Origin: an uncultured Lachnoclostridium sp.
GTDB taxonomy: Bacteria > Bacillota > Clostridia > Lachnospirales > Lachnospiraceae
DNA length: 52,946 nt
Assembly: GCA_905212635.1 (NCBI GenBank)
Contig: CAJMFH010000018.1
Coordinates: 1-52,946, forward strand
Direction: 5' to 3'
Below the pieces are notes generated by a model. The model was not told where the DNA came from and made no database searches. It was given only the letters and a program-made list of their open reading frames with translations. The position numbers and the translations under genes are program-made. Below are positions 8,948 through 17,538 of this stretch, in pieces (positions within the stretch are counted from its first letter, which is position 1; every line of letters begins with the position of its first letter).

Positions 8948-8969
8948 TGCCATCCCTCACATCTTCCTT

Positions 8970-8983
8970 AATCGTTTTCGTAG
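8970..8983. promoter_or_regulatory. LacI-type operator, transporter side
   Basis: AATCGTTTTCGTAG, sharing a 13-base core with the operator at 9098-9113. It lies just downstream of the -10 box of the lacI operon, a position that blocks transcription. Confidence 0.65.
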
Positions 8984-8989
8984 TTTAAG

Positions 8990-9016
8990 ATTATCACACA
9001 TTTCACAAATAGTCAA
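8990..9016 (-). promoter_or_regulatory. Promoter of the lacI-transporter operon
   Basis: TTGACT (9011-9016) and GATAAT (8990-8995), spaced 15 bases (16 if ATTGAC is taken). The operator at 8970-8983 follows directly downstream of the -10 box. Confidence 0.5.
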
Positions 9017-9059
9017 TACATTTTTTTATTTTTTTGTTCAAAAGTTACAAAAACAGTTC

Positions 9060-9088
9060 TTGCATTTCTTTCAAATATCCGATATAAT
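9060..9088 (+). promoter_or_regulatory. Promoter of cellobiose phosphorylase
   Basis: TTGCAT (9060-9065) and TATAAT (9083-9088) with a 17-base spacer. The operator starts 10 bases after the -10 box. Confidence 0.7.
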
Positions 9089-9097
9089 GTACTTATC

Positions 9098-9113
9098 ACG
9101 AAATCGTTTTCGT
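9098..9113. promoter_or_regulatory. LacI-type operator, phosphorylase side
   Basis: ACGAAATCGTTTTCGT is a palindrome with a central CG, matching at 7 of 8 paired positions, as expected for a LacI-family dimer site. It covers the predicted transcription start of the phosphorylase gene. Confidence 0.72.
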
Positions 9114-9156
9114 AGAATTTTTCATTAAGATTTTACAAAACTGAAGGAGGTTCCAT

Positions 9157-11595
9157 ATGAAATTTGGTTTTTTTGATGATCAAAACAAGGAATATGTTAT
9201 TACAACCCCCAGAACTCCACTTCCGTGGATCAACTATCTGGGAAGCAAAGACTTTTTCTCTTTGATATCCAACACATGTGGCGGCTACAGCTTCTATAAA
9301 GATGCAAAACTTCTCCGCCTGACAAGATACCGCTACAACAACATTCCAAATGATGAAGGCGGACGATATTTCTATATTAAAGAAGGGGATTGTGTTTGGA
9401 ATCCGGGATGGCAGCCGGTAAAGACCGACTTGGATTCGTATGAATGCCGTCACGGTATGGGATATACAAAGATCACATCCGCAAAAAACGGCTTGAAAGC
9501 ATCTCTTCTTGCTTTCGTTCCCGTTTCTGATCCATGCGAGATCAACCAGCTGGTTCTGACCAATGACAGCAAGGAAACGAAAACGTTTACTCTGTTCTCC
9601 TATCTGGAGTTTTGTCTCTGGAATGCGATGGATGATATGACAAACTTCCAGCGTAACTTAAATATCGGAGAAGTAGAAGTAATCGGTTCGACAATCTATC
9701 ATAAAACAGAATACCGCGAGCGCCGGAATCATTACGCCGTTTATTCGGTCAATGCAGACATTGACGGCTTTGATACAAGCCGTGATGATTTCCTCGGTGC
9801 ATACCGTGGCGTTACCAATCCGAAAGTCGTAGAAAACGGAAAAGCGACAAATTCAATTGCAAGCGGATGGTATCCGATCGGTTCCCACCAGATCAACATC
9901 ACACTGGCTCCGGGCGAAAGCAGATCCCTGATTTTCGTTCTCGGATATTGCGAGAATCCGGTGGAAGAAAAATTTGAAGCACCAAATGTAATCAACAAAG
10001 CACCTGCGAAAGCACTGCTCAGCAAATATCAGACGGATGCCCAGGTGGCAGACGCATTAAAACATCTGAATGAGACATGGGAAGATCTCCTTTCCAAATA
10101 CACCGTACAGTCTCAGGACGAGAAACTGAACCGCATGGTTAATATCTGGAACCAGTATCAATGTATGGTTACGTTTAATATGTCCCGTTCCGCTTCTTAT
10201 TATGAATCCGGTATCGGACGTGGTATGGGATTCCGTGATTCCTGTCAGGATCTTCTCGGGTTTGTACATCTGATTCCGGACCGCGCAAGAGAACGTATTA
10301 TCGATATCGCCTCGACACAGTTCCAGGACGGAAGTGCTTACCACCAGTATCAGCCATTGACAAAAAAAGGAAACAGCGATATTGGAAGCGGTTTCAACGA
10401 CGACCCATTGTGGCTGATTGCCGGAACTTCCGCTTATATCCGCGAGACCGGTGACTACAGTATTTTGGATGAAATGGTTCCTTACGACAATGATATGTCG
10501 GTTGCTACGACATTATTCGAACATTTGACCCGTTCGTTTGATTATATTGTCAACCACAAAGGCCCGCACAATCTTCCACTGATTGGACGTGCCGACTGGA
10601 ATGACTGTCTGAACTTAAACTGCTTCTCAAAAGAGCCGGGTGAATCATTCCAGACCTTTGGTCCAAGTGATGGTCCGGTAGCAGAATCCGTATTTATCGC
10701 CGGTATGTTTGTGAAATACGGAAAAGAATATGCTGACCTCTGCGAGGCTCTTGGCAAAAATGACGAAGCAGACCGCGCAAAGAAAGAAATTGCCGATATG
10801 ACCGCTGCGATTGAAAAAGATGGCTGGGATGGCGACTGGTTCATCCGTGCATACGATGCTGCGGGAGAAAAGGTTGGTTCCAAAGAATGCGAAGAAGGCC
10901 AGATTTACATTGAGCCACAGGGATTCTGTGTTCTTGCCGGTGTTGGTGTAGAAAATGGCATGGCAGAAAAAGCACTGGATTCCGTAAAAGAAAAACTGGA
11001 TACCAAATACGGTATCGTCCTTTTACAGCCGGCTTATACCAAATATTACCTGAATCTTGGTGAGATTTCTTCTTATCCACCGGGATACAAAGAAAATGCC
11101 GGTATTTTCTGTCACAATAACCCTTGGATCTCTGCCGCAGAGACACAGATTGGACGAGGTACACGTGCTTTTGAGATCTATCAGAAAACATGTCCTGCTT
11201 ACTTAGAGGACATCAGCGAGATCCATCGTACTGAACCTTATGTTTATTCCCAGATGATTGCCGGAAAAGATGCGAAATTCTTTGGTGAAGCAAAGAACAG
11301 CTGGCTGACCGGAACCGCTGCCTGGACATTTATGAATGTATCCCAATACATCCTCGGTGTACAGCCTACCTTAAATGGTCTTTCAATCAACCCTTGTGTA
11401 CCGGCAGACTTTGGTGGATTTAATATTACACGTAAATTCCGCGATGTTACCTACCAGATTAAAGTAGAAAATCCGAACAATGTAGAAAAAGGAGTGAAGG
11501 AACTGATCGTCGATGGGGTTTCCTATCCGAACACGACAGTTATTCCTTACGATGCAGCCAAAAAGGCTGTTGATGTCACTGTTATCATGGGGTAA
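9157..11595 (+). CDS. Cellobiose phosphorylase (GH94)
   Basis: Splits cellobiose with inorganic phosphate into glucose 1-phosphate and glucose in the cytoplasm, saving one ATP per disaccharide. The 812-residue length and the N-terminus KFGFFDDQNKEYVITTPRTP match the clostridial cellobiose phosphorylases rather than the longer cellodextrin or chitobiose enzymes. The loop GRADWNDCLNLN (478-489) carries the family's catalytic aspartate (Asp480 or Asp483); GIGRGMGFRDS near residue 350 is also a hallmark. GGAGG precedes the ATG. It is divergent from the importer genes and shares their LacI operators. The only large plus-strand gene in this part of the window. Confidence 0.95.
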   Translation: MKFGFFDDQNKEYVITTPRTPLPWINYLGSKDFFSLISNTCGGYSFYKDAKLLRLTRYRYNNIPNDEGGRYFYIKEGDCVWNPGWQPVKTDLDSYECRHGMGYTKITSAKNGLKASLLAFVPVSDPCEINQLVLTNDSKETKTFTLFSYLEFCLWNAMDDMTNFQRNLNIGEVEVIGSTIYHKTEYRERRNHYAVYSVNADIDGFDTSRDDFLGAYRGVTNPKVVENGKATNSIASGWYPIGSHQINITLAPGESRSLIFVLGYCENPVEEKFEAPNVINKAPAKALLSKYQTDAQVADALKHLNETWEDLLSKYTVQSQDEKLNRMVNIWNQYQCMVTFNMSRSASYYESGIGRGMGFRDSCQDLLGFVHLIPDRARERIIDIASTQFQDGSAYHQYQPLTKKGNSDIGSGFNDDPLWLIAGTSAYIRETGDYSILDEMVPYDNDMSVATTLFEHLTRSFDYIVNHKGPHNLPLIGRADWNDCLNLNCFSKEPGESFQTFGPSDGPVAESVFIAGMFVKYGKEYADLCEALGKNDEADRAKKEIADMTAAIEKDGWDGDWFIRAYDAAGEKVGSKECEEGQIYIEPQGFCVLAGVGVENGMAEKALDSVKEKLDTKYGIVLLQPAYTKYYLNLGEISSYPPGYKENAGIFCHNNPWISAAETQIGRGTRAFEIYQKTCPAYLEDISEIHRTEPYVYSQMIAGKDAKFFGEAKNSWLTGTAAWTFMNVSQYILGVQPTLNGLSINPCVPADFGGFNITRKFRDVTYQIKVENPNNVEKGVKELIVDGVSYPNTTVIPYDAAKKAVDVTVIMG

Positions 11596-11652
11596 TTCCC
11601 TTATGATATAGAAGTTTTTTCATAATTTTTTTAATACCTTTCTAAGTCAGAT

Positions 11653-11674
11653 ACCCCGTTGCACACAACGGGGT
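11653..11674 (+). terminator. Terminator-like hairpin after cellobiose phosphorylase
   Basis: ACCCCGTTG pairs with CAACGGGGT (9 bp) around a 4-base loop. The T-run is short (GTTTGG). Confidence 0.6.
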
Positions 11675-11678
11675 GTTT

Positions 11679-11737
11679 GGCCCTCGCGGCAGTCGCCAAA
11701 TGCGGACAAGTCCGCGCTTGGCTCGTTGCTTCGCGGG
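11679..11737. repeat. GC-rich imperfect inverted repeat
   Basis: Outer arms CCC-CGCG and CGCGGG enclose TTGGC/GCCAA-type arms and a central GCGGAC-AA-GTCCGC hairpin. It looks like a REP-type intergenic element between two terminators. No coding sense seen. Confidence 0.45.
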
Positions 11738-11740
11738 AAT

Positions 11741-11775
11741 AAAAACGGGATTGCTTTTACAGCAGTCCCGTTTTT
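11741..11775. terminator. Bidirectional terminator between cellobiose phosphorylase and birA
   Basis: AAAAACGGGATTGC pairs with GCAGTCCCGTTTTT (14 bp, one G-U) around a 7-base loop, with A-run and T-run on either side, so it can act on both strands. The birA stop codon (11757-11759) lies in the loop. Confidence 0.8.
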
Positions 11776-12749
11776 AATCGTAATGTAATTTCTCCGGTTT
11801 GAAGTACTCTCTTGCTCGTCGTTCCGTCGGTCTCTTCCATCTGCACGATCAAGCCGCCGTTATCGTCAATGTCAAGTGCCGTCGCTTCTTTCCATTCTCC
11901 ATTTTCCTGAAGCCGCACCTGCTGCCCGATCACCATCGATCTCTCCCGGTATTCTTTGATAAATTCCCGCGATTCCAACGTATCGTAAATTTCCCAGAAC
12001 GCATTCAAAATCGCTGCTACCAACTGGTTTCTCGGAATATGCTCTCCATTTTTTTCCAATGAGCCGGCACGGTCCCGGATTTCTTCCGGAAAATCCTCGG
12101 TACGATAATTGATGCCGATTCCGACAATCGCCGAATCAATCTTTCCCATCTCAAAATTCGAAATCGCTTCGGTCAGAATCCCACAAATCTTTCTGCCATC
12201 GAGATAAATGTCATTGACCCATTTGATCTGGGTTTCCTTGTGAAGTACCTCTTTAATGCCACGACAAACCGCAACCGAAGCTGCCGTCGTAAGCAGCATG
12301 GCATCATTTCCATCAAACGACGGATGCACAAGGATGCTCATATAAATCCCGGTCTTCGCAGGCGAGTAAAAATTCCGGCCAAGGCGGCCTTTCCCACCCG
12401 TCTGTTCTTCCGCAAGAATAGTCAGTCCATGTGGTGCTCCGTCGATCACACGCCGCTTACATTCTGTATTTGTAGAATCCAGTATCTTATATACTTCCAG
12501 CGGATAGCCGGATGCCCGTTCATTTAAGTATAAGGAAATCCCCTCTTCATTTAACAGGTCATTCGTCTGTGGAAGGCAGTATCCCCGATTGTTTGCCGCC
12601 TCAATTTCATAGCCTTCCTCTCGGAGAGCCTTGATCGCCTTCCAGATGGAAGTCCGCGAAACCTGTAATCTGGCTGCGAGTTCTTCCCCGGAAATGTGTT
12701 CTTCTCTATTTGCCTCAAGAATGGCAAGCACTTCCGCCTTCACACTCAT
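11757..12749 (-). CDS. birA: Biotin operon repressor / biotin-protein ligase
   Basis: Activates biotin to biotinyl-AMP, attaches it to carboxylase carrier domains, and can repress biotin genes. The 330-residue protein has an N-terminal winged helix (about 5-55, LAARLQVSRTSIWKAIKALR), then the ligase domain with STNT (92-95), the adenylate-binding loop GGKGRLGR (118-125) and KWVND (176-180, catalytic lysine). A small C-terminal domain follows. The start codon lies inside the 3' end of the upstream U32 gene (35-base overlap, different frame), with AGAGGTGAG as ribosome binding site. It is the last gene of a long operon. Being bifunctional follows from the winged helix. Confidence 0.94.
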   Translation of the reverse strand: MSVKAEVLAILEANREEHISGEELAARLQVSRTSIWKAIKALREEGYEIEAANNRGYCLPQTNDLLNEEGISLYLNERASGYPLEVYKILDSTNTECKRRVIDGAPHGLTILAEEQTGGKGRLGRNFYSPAKTGIYMSILVHPSFDGNDAMLLTTAASVAVCRGIKEVLHKETQIKWVNDIYLDGRKICGILTEAISNFEMGKIDSAIVGIGINYRTEDFPEEIRDRAGSLEKNGEHIPRNQLVAAILNAFWEIYDTLESREFIKEYRERSMVIGQQVRLQENGEWKEATALDIDDNGGLIVQMEETDGTTSKRVLQTGEITLRLKTGLL

Positions 12750-13992
12750 CGCCGCTCACCTCTTTTTCCTTCCGAATAATGTCATATTCCTGCAATGCAC
12801 ATTCGGTCTGCAATGTAATCCGCTGTCCCGGATGCGGGCAGCTGTCTACCTTTTCCCCTTTTTCATCCTGCATCGCAAGCACTTTTGTCACAATATTTTC
12901 GCCATTCGGTTTCATAATCTCCACTTCGTCCCCGACACAGAATTTATTTTTCTGCTCAAATACACCTCTGCCGTCTTCCAGACTTTCATGGATCGTACCG
13001 AGGTACTCATACCCTTTGACATACGTATTATTGTCGTAAATCTGGCTGTCATGTGTCGTCGGACCAAAGAAAAATCCGGTCGTAAACTGACGATACGTAC
13101 ACTTTGCGATCTCTTTTTTATAATACGGAATGTTGTCGATATATTTTTGCGGATCCTCAAAATAATCATCAATCGCCTGCCGGTATGTCCGCGAAACGAC
13201 TGCCACATAAAGCGCCGTCTTCATGCGGCCCTCAATCTTAAAGCTGTCAATTCCCGCCTTTACCAGTTCCGGAATATGCTCGATCATGCACAGATCTTTG
13301 GAGTTGAATATATAGGTTCCCCGCTCGTTTTCCTCTACTGGCAGAAATTCTCCCGGCCGTTTTTCTTCCATAATGTAATATTTCCAGCGGCACGGGTGCG
13401 TACAGGCTCCGAGGTTCGCGTCTCTTCCGGTAAAATAATGGCTGAGAAGACATCTTCCCGAATACGAGATGCACATCGCTCCATGCACAAATGTTTCAAT
13501 TTCAAAATCCTCCGGAATATTTTTACGGATATCCCCAATTTCTTCCAATGACAGTTCTCTGGCTGTCACGACACGGGTCGCTCCCTGCTCTTTCCAGAAA
13601 CGGAATGTCATGTAATTCACGTTATTGCTCTGCGTACTGATGTGAATATCAATCTCCGGGCACACTTCCTTCGCGATCGTAAACACCCCGGGATCGGAAA
13701 TAATCAGAGCATCGGGACGAATCTCTTTTAACTCCTGAAAATAAGCACGTACCCCTTCCAGATCACGATTGTGGGCGGTAATATTGGCTGTGACGTACAC
13801 TTTTTTCCCGCACTCGTGAGCATAAGCAATTCCTTTTTTCATGTCTTCGGCAGAAAAGTTTTTTGCTTTCGCACGCAGACCATACATTTCTCCGCCGATG
13901 TAAACAGCGTCAGCTCCGTATTCTACAGCTGTCTTAAGCACTTCCAGACTGTTGGCCGGTGCCAGAACTTCCGGTTTATTTCTCATTTTCAT
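12715..13992 (-). CDS. U32 family peptidase-like protein, probable tRNA hydroxylation protein TrhP
   Basis: A 425-residue U32 family protein. The family signature is present as ETFVHGAMCISYSGRC, with cysteines 174, 181, 197 and 201 in the pattern of an iron-sulfur site. U32 proteins were named as collagenases, but family members YrrN/YrrO (TrhP) and RlhA are needed for hydroxylation of tRNA uridine 34 or of rRNA. Here it follows directly on a TrmR-like methyltransferase, which methylates 5-hydroxyuridine, so the tRNA role is likely. Bacillus has two such genes; here there is one. GGAGG precedes two possible ATGs (13992 and 13986). Confidence 0.85.
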   Translation of the reverse strand: MKMRNKPEVLAPANSLEVLKTAVEYGADAVYIGGEMYGLRAKAKNFSAEDMKKGIAYAHECGKKVYVTANITAHNRDLEGVRAYFQELKEIRPDALIISDPGVFTIAKEVCPEIDIHISTQSNNVNYMTFRFWKEQGATRVVTARELSLEEIGDIRKNIPEDFEIETFVHGAMCISYSGRCLLSHYFTGRDANLGACTHPCRWKYYIMEEKRPGEFLPVEENERGTYIFNSKDLCMIEHIPELVKAGIDSFKIEGRMKTALYVAVVSRTYRQAIDDYFEDPQKYIDNIPYYKKEIAKCTYRQFTTGFFFGPTTHDSQIYDNNTYVKGYEYLGTIHESLEDGRGVFEQKNKFCVGDEVEIMKPNGENIVTKVLAMQDEKGEKVDSCPHPGQRITLQTECALQEYDIIRKEKEVSGDECEGGSACHS

Positions 13993-14647
13993 CGTCCTCC
14001 ATTCTTGTACTGATCGTCATACCATCTCCTTCGGACAGGCAGATGGTTTCCAGTTTGTCATGATGCATCAACGTATATAAATATTCCCGCATTCTCGCAT
14101 GAATCGTGCGGTCGCGCCGTGTGACGGCAAAGCGGGATTCCAGTACATCCCGGTCATGCAGCACGTTGTCTGAGATCAATACGCCGCCCGGTTTGAGCAG
14201 TGTGATCACATTTGGCAGAAAATTCAGATACTGCCCTTTGGCGGCATCCATAAAAATAAAATCATACGTGTTTCCCGCGCCGCACAACTGCTGCAACACA
14301 TCTGTGGCATCTCCTTCCAACAACTCGATCTGACTGGTCTTATCATATTTTTCCAGATTTTTCCTTGCTACGACCAAGCGCATTTCCACTTTTTCTATCG
14401 TCGTGATCTTCGACGTCTCCGGCAGACAATGCCGCATAAACAGAGCCGAATATCCGATCGCCGTCCCCACTTCAAGCACTCTTGCGGGCTTTCTCGTCTT
14501 CAGGAGATACCGCAGAACATCGCGTGTGGCACGACGAATAATAGGCACCTCAGTACGAAGTGCCTCTTTTTCCAACGCATTCAAATACTCCGGATAATCC
14601 GGCCGAAGTGAATCAAAATACACTTCTACTCTCTGTTCATCCATCAT
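13976..14647 (-). CDS. trmR: Class I SAM-dependent O-methyltransferase, probable tRNA 5-hydroxyuridine methyltransferase
   Basis: A 223-residue methyltransferase of the YrrM/COMT-like family. The SAM-binding motif VLEVGTAIGYSALFM (57-71) and the metal-binding loop FMDAAKGQY (132-140) are visible. In Bacillus subtilis YrrM (TrmR) makes 5-methoxyuridine at the tRNA wobble position, after YrrN/YrrO hydroxylate it. Here the gene overlaps the U32 gene downstream by 17 bases and the upstream MltG-like gene by 4 bases (ATGA). The gene order strongly supports the TrmR role; a catechol-type small-molecule methyltransferase is the alternative. Confidence 0.85.
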   Translation of the reverse strand: MMDEQRVEVYFDSLRPDYPEYLNALEKEALRTEVPIIRRATRDVLRYLLKTRKPARVLEVGTAIGYSALFMRHCLPETSKITTIEKVEMRLVVARKNLEKYDKTSQIELLEGDATDVLQQLCGAGNTYDFIFMDAAKGQYLNFLPNVITLLKPGGVLISDNVLHDRDVLESRFAVTRRDRTIHARMREYLYTLMHHDKLETICLSEGDGMTISTRMEDDENEK

Positions 14648-15042
14648 TTTACTTCCTTTACGATCTCGTCTAAAATCTCATCATACGTCATACTTGTATT
14701 CAGCGTATACGTTTTCGCCTGAACAATGCTCTTTTTTCCCATCGACAGTTTCAGGCGTATATAGAAGGAATAGGCATTTGCCACAAGTCCTTCGGATTCC
14801 AGATTTTTGGACACGGTAAAGAGGTCGTCCGACTCTGCCACCACAAAACTTTTGTCATGACCGGGCGGTGCCTCTGCAATCACGTCTCCAAACACTTCAT
14901 TGGCAAATGAATAGGTGCCGCGGCAGGCATTGACTGCGACAAACAAAACGATACTGTACAAAACGAGGTTCAGTACAAAAATCAGGATTCCCCGGATTAA
15001 AAATAATGCGGTTGTTCCTCTTCGTTCCGACTTTTCTGTCAT
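14644..15042 (-). CDS. Short MltG/YceG-like membrane protein without the catalytic domain
   Basis: A 132-residue protein with an N-terminal cytoplasmic stretch, one membrane helix (about residues 12-35) and an outer domain resembling the N-terminal LysM-like part of endolytic transglycosylase MltG (SFVVAESDDLFTVSKNLESEG, then KAKTYTLN-like strand as QAKTYTLNTSMTYDEIL). Full-length MltG is well over 300 residues and has a catalytic glutamate in its second half; that part is missing and no remnant follows. It sits exactly where yrrL (mltG) lies in the Bacillus cluster. It may be a regulator or remnant of glycan-strand release. Start at 15042 after AAAGGAGG. Confidence 0.72.
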   Translation of the reverse strand: MTEKSERRGTTALFLIRGILIFVLNLVLYSIVLFVAVNACRGTYSFANEVFGDVIAEAPPGHDKSFVVAESDDLFTVSKNLESEGLVANAYSFYIRLKLSMGKKSIVQAKTYTLNTSMTYDEILDEIVKEVK

Positions 15043-15113
15043 ACTGCCGCGCCTCCTTTCTTTCACTGTCTGTTTCATTCCCCAATGGGGTCATTTCCAT
15101 TTTTTGCCAATCA

Positions 15114-16787
15114 TTACACTTCCATAATGATCGGAAGAATCATCGGATTTCTCTTCGTCTTTTTCCAGAGGAAATCATTGAGGGAATCTTTGATCTCTGA
15201 CTTAATCTTGCCCCAATCGGTAATTCCACGGTCAAACAGACGTTCCAGCGCAATATTTACGATTTCCAGACATTCATCCATCAGATTTTCCGCCTCACGC
15301 ACATAGACGAATCCACGCGAAACGATATCCGGTCCGGCAAGAACCTGTCCGGAACCACGTTCCATCGTCAATACCACGACAAGCAGACCGTTTTCTGACA
15401 AATGCTGACGGTCGCGAAGCACGATATTTCCGACGTCGCCGACACCAAGTCCGTCTACCATGATTCCCTGTGCCTGCACTTCGCCGACAATTTTCGCACT
15501 GTCTTCTTTTAATTCCAGTACATTTCCGGATTTCATAATAACAACATTTTCTTTTGGAATGCCCATCTCCTGCGCCAGTTCTCCATGTCGTAAAAGATGA
15601 CGGTATTCTCCATGAACCGGGATGGCAAATTTCGGACGTACCAGCGAATAGATCAATTTCAATTCTTCCTGGCAGGCATGTCCGGATACGTGTGCATCCT
15701 GGAAAATGACTTTTGCGCCTTTCATAGACAATTCGTTGATTACCTTCGATACACTCTTTTCATTTCCCGGGATCGGGTTGGAACTAAAGATAACGGTATC
15801 TCCCGGTTTGATTGTAACTTTACGATGAATGGAAGCGGCAATACGTGACAAGGCTGCCATCGCCTCTCCCTGACTTCCGGTCGTTACCAGTACGATCTGG
15901 TCATCGGTATAATTTTTCATCTCTTCAATACTGATAATAATATTATCCGGCGCCTGTATATAACCAAGTTCTACTGCCGTATTGATAATATTTACCATAC
16001 TTCGTCCTTCAACGATCACTTTACGACCATGCTTTCTCGCCGAATTGATGATCTGCTGGACACGGTCTACGTTTGAAGCAAAGGTAGCCACGATAATACG
16101 GCTCTTTTCATTTTCATCAAAGATTGTGTCAAATGTTTTTCCAACGGTTCTCTCGGACATCGTAAAGCCCGGTTTTAATACGTTGGTACTGTCTGCCATC
16201 AGGGCAAGCACCCCTTTTTTGCCCAGTTCCCCAAAGCGGGCAAGGTCAATGCTGTCGCCATATACCGGTGTATAATCCACTTTAAAGTCTCCGGTGTGTA
16301 CAATTACACCTGCCGGTGTATAGATAGCAAGGGCAGCGGAATCCGCAATACTGTGGTTGGTACGGATAAATTCAATCCGGAAATCGCCGAGATTGATATA
16401 CTGTCCATACGATACTACCTTTCTTCTCGTCACACCCATCAAATTGTGTTCTTTTAATTTGTTTTCAATGATCGCCATTGTCAGGTTTGTCGCATAGATC
16501 GGAACATTTAACTCTTTCAGGACATATGGCAGCGCTCCGATGTGGTCCTCATGTCCATGTGTGATAACAAATCCTTTTACTTTGTCCCGGTTATCCTGCA
16601 AATACGTAATATCCGGAATAACCAGATCGACTCCTAACATATCGTCTTCCGGGAATGCCAGTCCGCAGTCCACTACAATAATACTTTCCTCTGTCTCAAA
16701 AGCCGTAATATTCATACCGATCTGTTCCAATCCACCCAAAGGTACGATACGTACTTTTTCATTTCCTGTCTTTACTTTTTTACTCAA
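15114..16787 (-). CDS. rnjA: Ribonuclease J
   Basis: A 557-residue zinc-dependent 5'-3' exo- and endoribonuclease of the metallo-beta-lactamase/beta-CASP family, central to mRNA decay and rRNA maturation in Firmicutes. The metal motif HGHEDH (77-82) follows the fold's first strands; GRSMVNI and SGHACQEELK mark the beta-CASP part; the C-terminal domain is complete. The start codon is TTG (preceded by GAGAGGTG), so an ATG-only search would misplace it. It is inserted between the DUF1292 gene and the MltG-like gene relative to the Bacillus order. Bacteria of this group often carry one or two RNase J genes; J1 or J2 cannot be told apart here. Confidence 0.95.
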   Translation of the reverse strand: MSKKVKTGNEKVRIVPLGGLEQIGMNITAFETEESIIVVDCGLAFPEDDMLGVDLVIPDITYLQDNRDKVKGFVITHGHEDHIGALPYVLKELNVPIYATNLTMAIIENKLKEHNLMGVTRRKVVSYGQYINLGDFRIEFIRTNHSIADSAALAIYTPAGVIVHTGDFKVDYTPVYGDSIDLARFGELGKKGVLALMADSTNVLKPGFTMSERTVGKTFDTIFDENEKSRIIVATFASNVDRVQQIINSARKHGRKVIVEGRSMVNIINTAVELGYIQAPDNIIISIEEMKNYTDDQIVLVTTGSQGEAMAALSRIAASIHRKVTIKPGDTVIFSSNPIPGNEKSVSKVINELSMKGAKVIFQDAHVSGHACQEELKLIYSLVRPKFAIPVHGEYRHLLRHGELAQEMGIPKENVVIMKSGNVLELKEDSAKIVGEVQAQGIMVDGLGVGDVGNIVLRDRQHLSENGLLVVVLTMERGSGQVLAGPDIVSRGFVYVREAENLMDECLEIVNIALERLFDRGITDWGKIKSEIKDSLNDFLWKKTKRNPMILPIIMEV

Positions 16788-16808
16788 AATTACACCTCTC
16801 TGTTCTTT

Positions 16809-17096
16809 TTATGATAATTCTACATCTTCTAATAACTCTTCAAAATATTTTGATATAATACGCAGTTCTTCCTCGTCTTCTACAATATCATACAGTACGC
16901 TGTCATTTTCTTCTTCTGCTGCGCGTAAGATCAATGAAATCTCTTCGTCCTCTGCTTCTTCACTTTCTTCCTGTGACGGATCCACATTGGATACAAGCAG
17001 ATATTGTCTTCCGGCGATATCCGCTTTTTCCCACACAAAAAAAGCATCCTCACTGCCATCCTCAGCGGTGAGCATAATTGTACCATCGTTTGCCAT
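16809..17096 (-). CDS. DUF1292 protein (YrzB family)
   Basis: A 95-residue, strongly acidic protein. It begins with a compact beta-rich part (TIMLTAEDGSEDAFFVWEKADIAGRQYLLVSN) and continues with a glutamate/aspartate-rich tail. This is the DUF1292 family, whose function is unknown. AAGGAGG precedes the ATG. It follows ruvX by 14 bases, the same neighbourhood as in many Firmicutes (yrzL-yrrK-yrzB), so it is part of a very conserved operon. Confidence 0.88.
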   Translation of the reverse strand: MANDGTIMLTAEDGSEDAFFVWEKADIAGRQYLLVSNVDPSQEESEEAEDEEISLILRAAEEENDSVLYDIVEDEEELRIISKYFEELLEDVELS

Positions 17097-17110
17097 GGTT
17101 TCCTCCTTGT

Positions 17111-17533
17111 TTACTTTTGTAAAGAATCCAGATATCCTTGCAGGATAAACGTTGCAGCAATCTTATCTACGTATTGTTTGCGGTTTTCGCGGCGTACATT
17201 GCCCTCTTTCAGCACTTCCATCGCAGATACGGTTGACAACCTTTCATCCCAAAAGATCACTTCCAAACCGGTTCTTTTTTCCAGTTTTTCTTTGAATTCC
17301 TCTGTTTTCTGAACGCGCTCACCTGACGTATTGTTCATGTTTTTCGGCAAGCCAAGCACGATTTTTTCTACTTCATATTCTGCAATCAGCGCCTCAATGC
17401 GAGCCAGCGTCTGACGCAGTTTTGTCTCACTTTTTCTCTTTATCACTTCTACGGGCTGCGCCGTAAGCAGAAGTCCGTCGCTGACGGCAACTCCTACAGT
17501 CACAGAACCATAGTCAAGTCCCATAATTCTCAA
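17111..17533 (-). CDS. ruvX: YqgF/RuvX family putative Holliday junction resolvase / pre-16S rRNA nuclease
   Basis: A 140-residue RNase H-fold nuclease. The first motif MGLDYGSVTVGVAVSD with Asp7 and the later IVLGLPKNMNNTSGERV and FWDERLST segments are diagnostic. In E. coli YqgF processes the 5' end of 16S rRNA; resolvase activity is proposed for RuvX in other bacteria. It starts 5 bases after the IreB gene ends. The first codon is TTG at 17533 or ATG at 17524; neither has a strong ribosome binding site, which suggests coupling to ireB translation. Confidence 0.92.
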   Translation of the reverse strand: MRIMGLDYGSVTVGVAVSDGLLLTAQPVEVIKRKSETKLRQTLARIEALIAEYEVEKIVLGLPKNMNNTSGERVQKTEEFKEKLEKRTGLEVIFWDERLSTVSAMEVLKEGNVRRENRKQYVDKIAATFILQGYLDSLQK

Positions 17534-17538
17534 TATAC

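Noticed and set aside
12631..13551. A 306-residue plus-strand frame opposite the U32 and birA genes
   Set aside because: Shadow of two well-supported minus-strand genes; no start context or family features.
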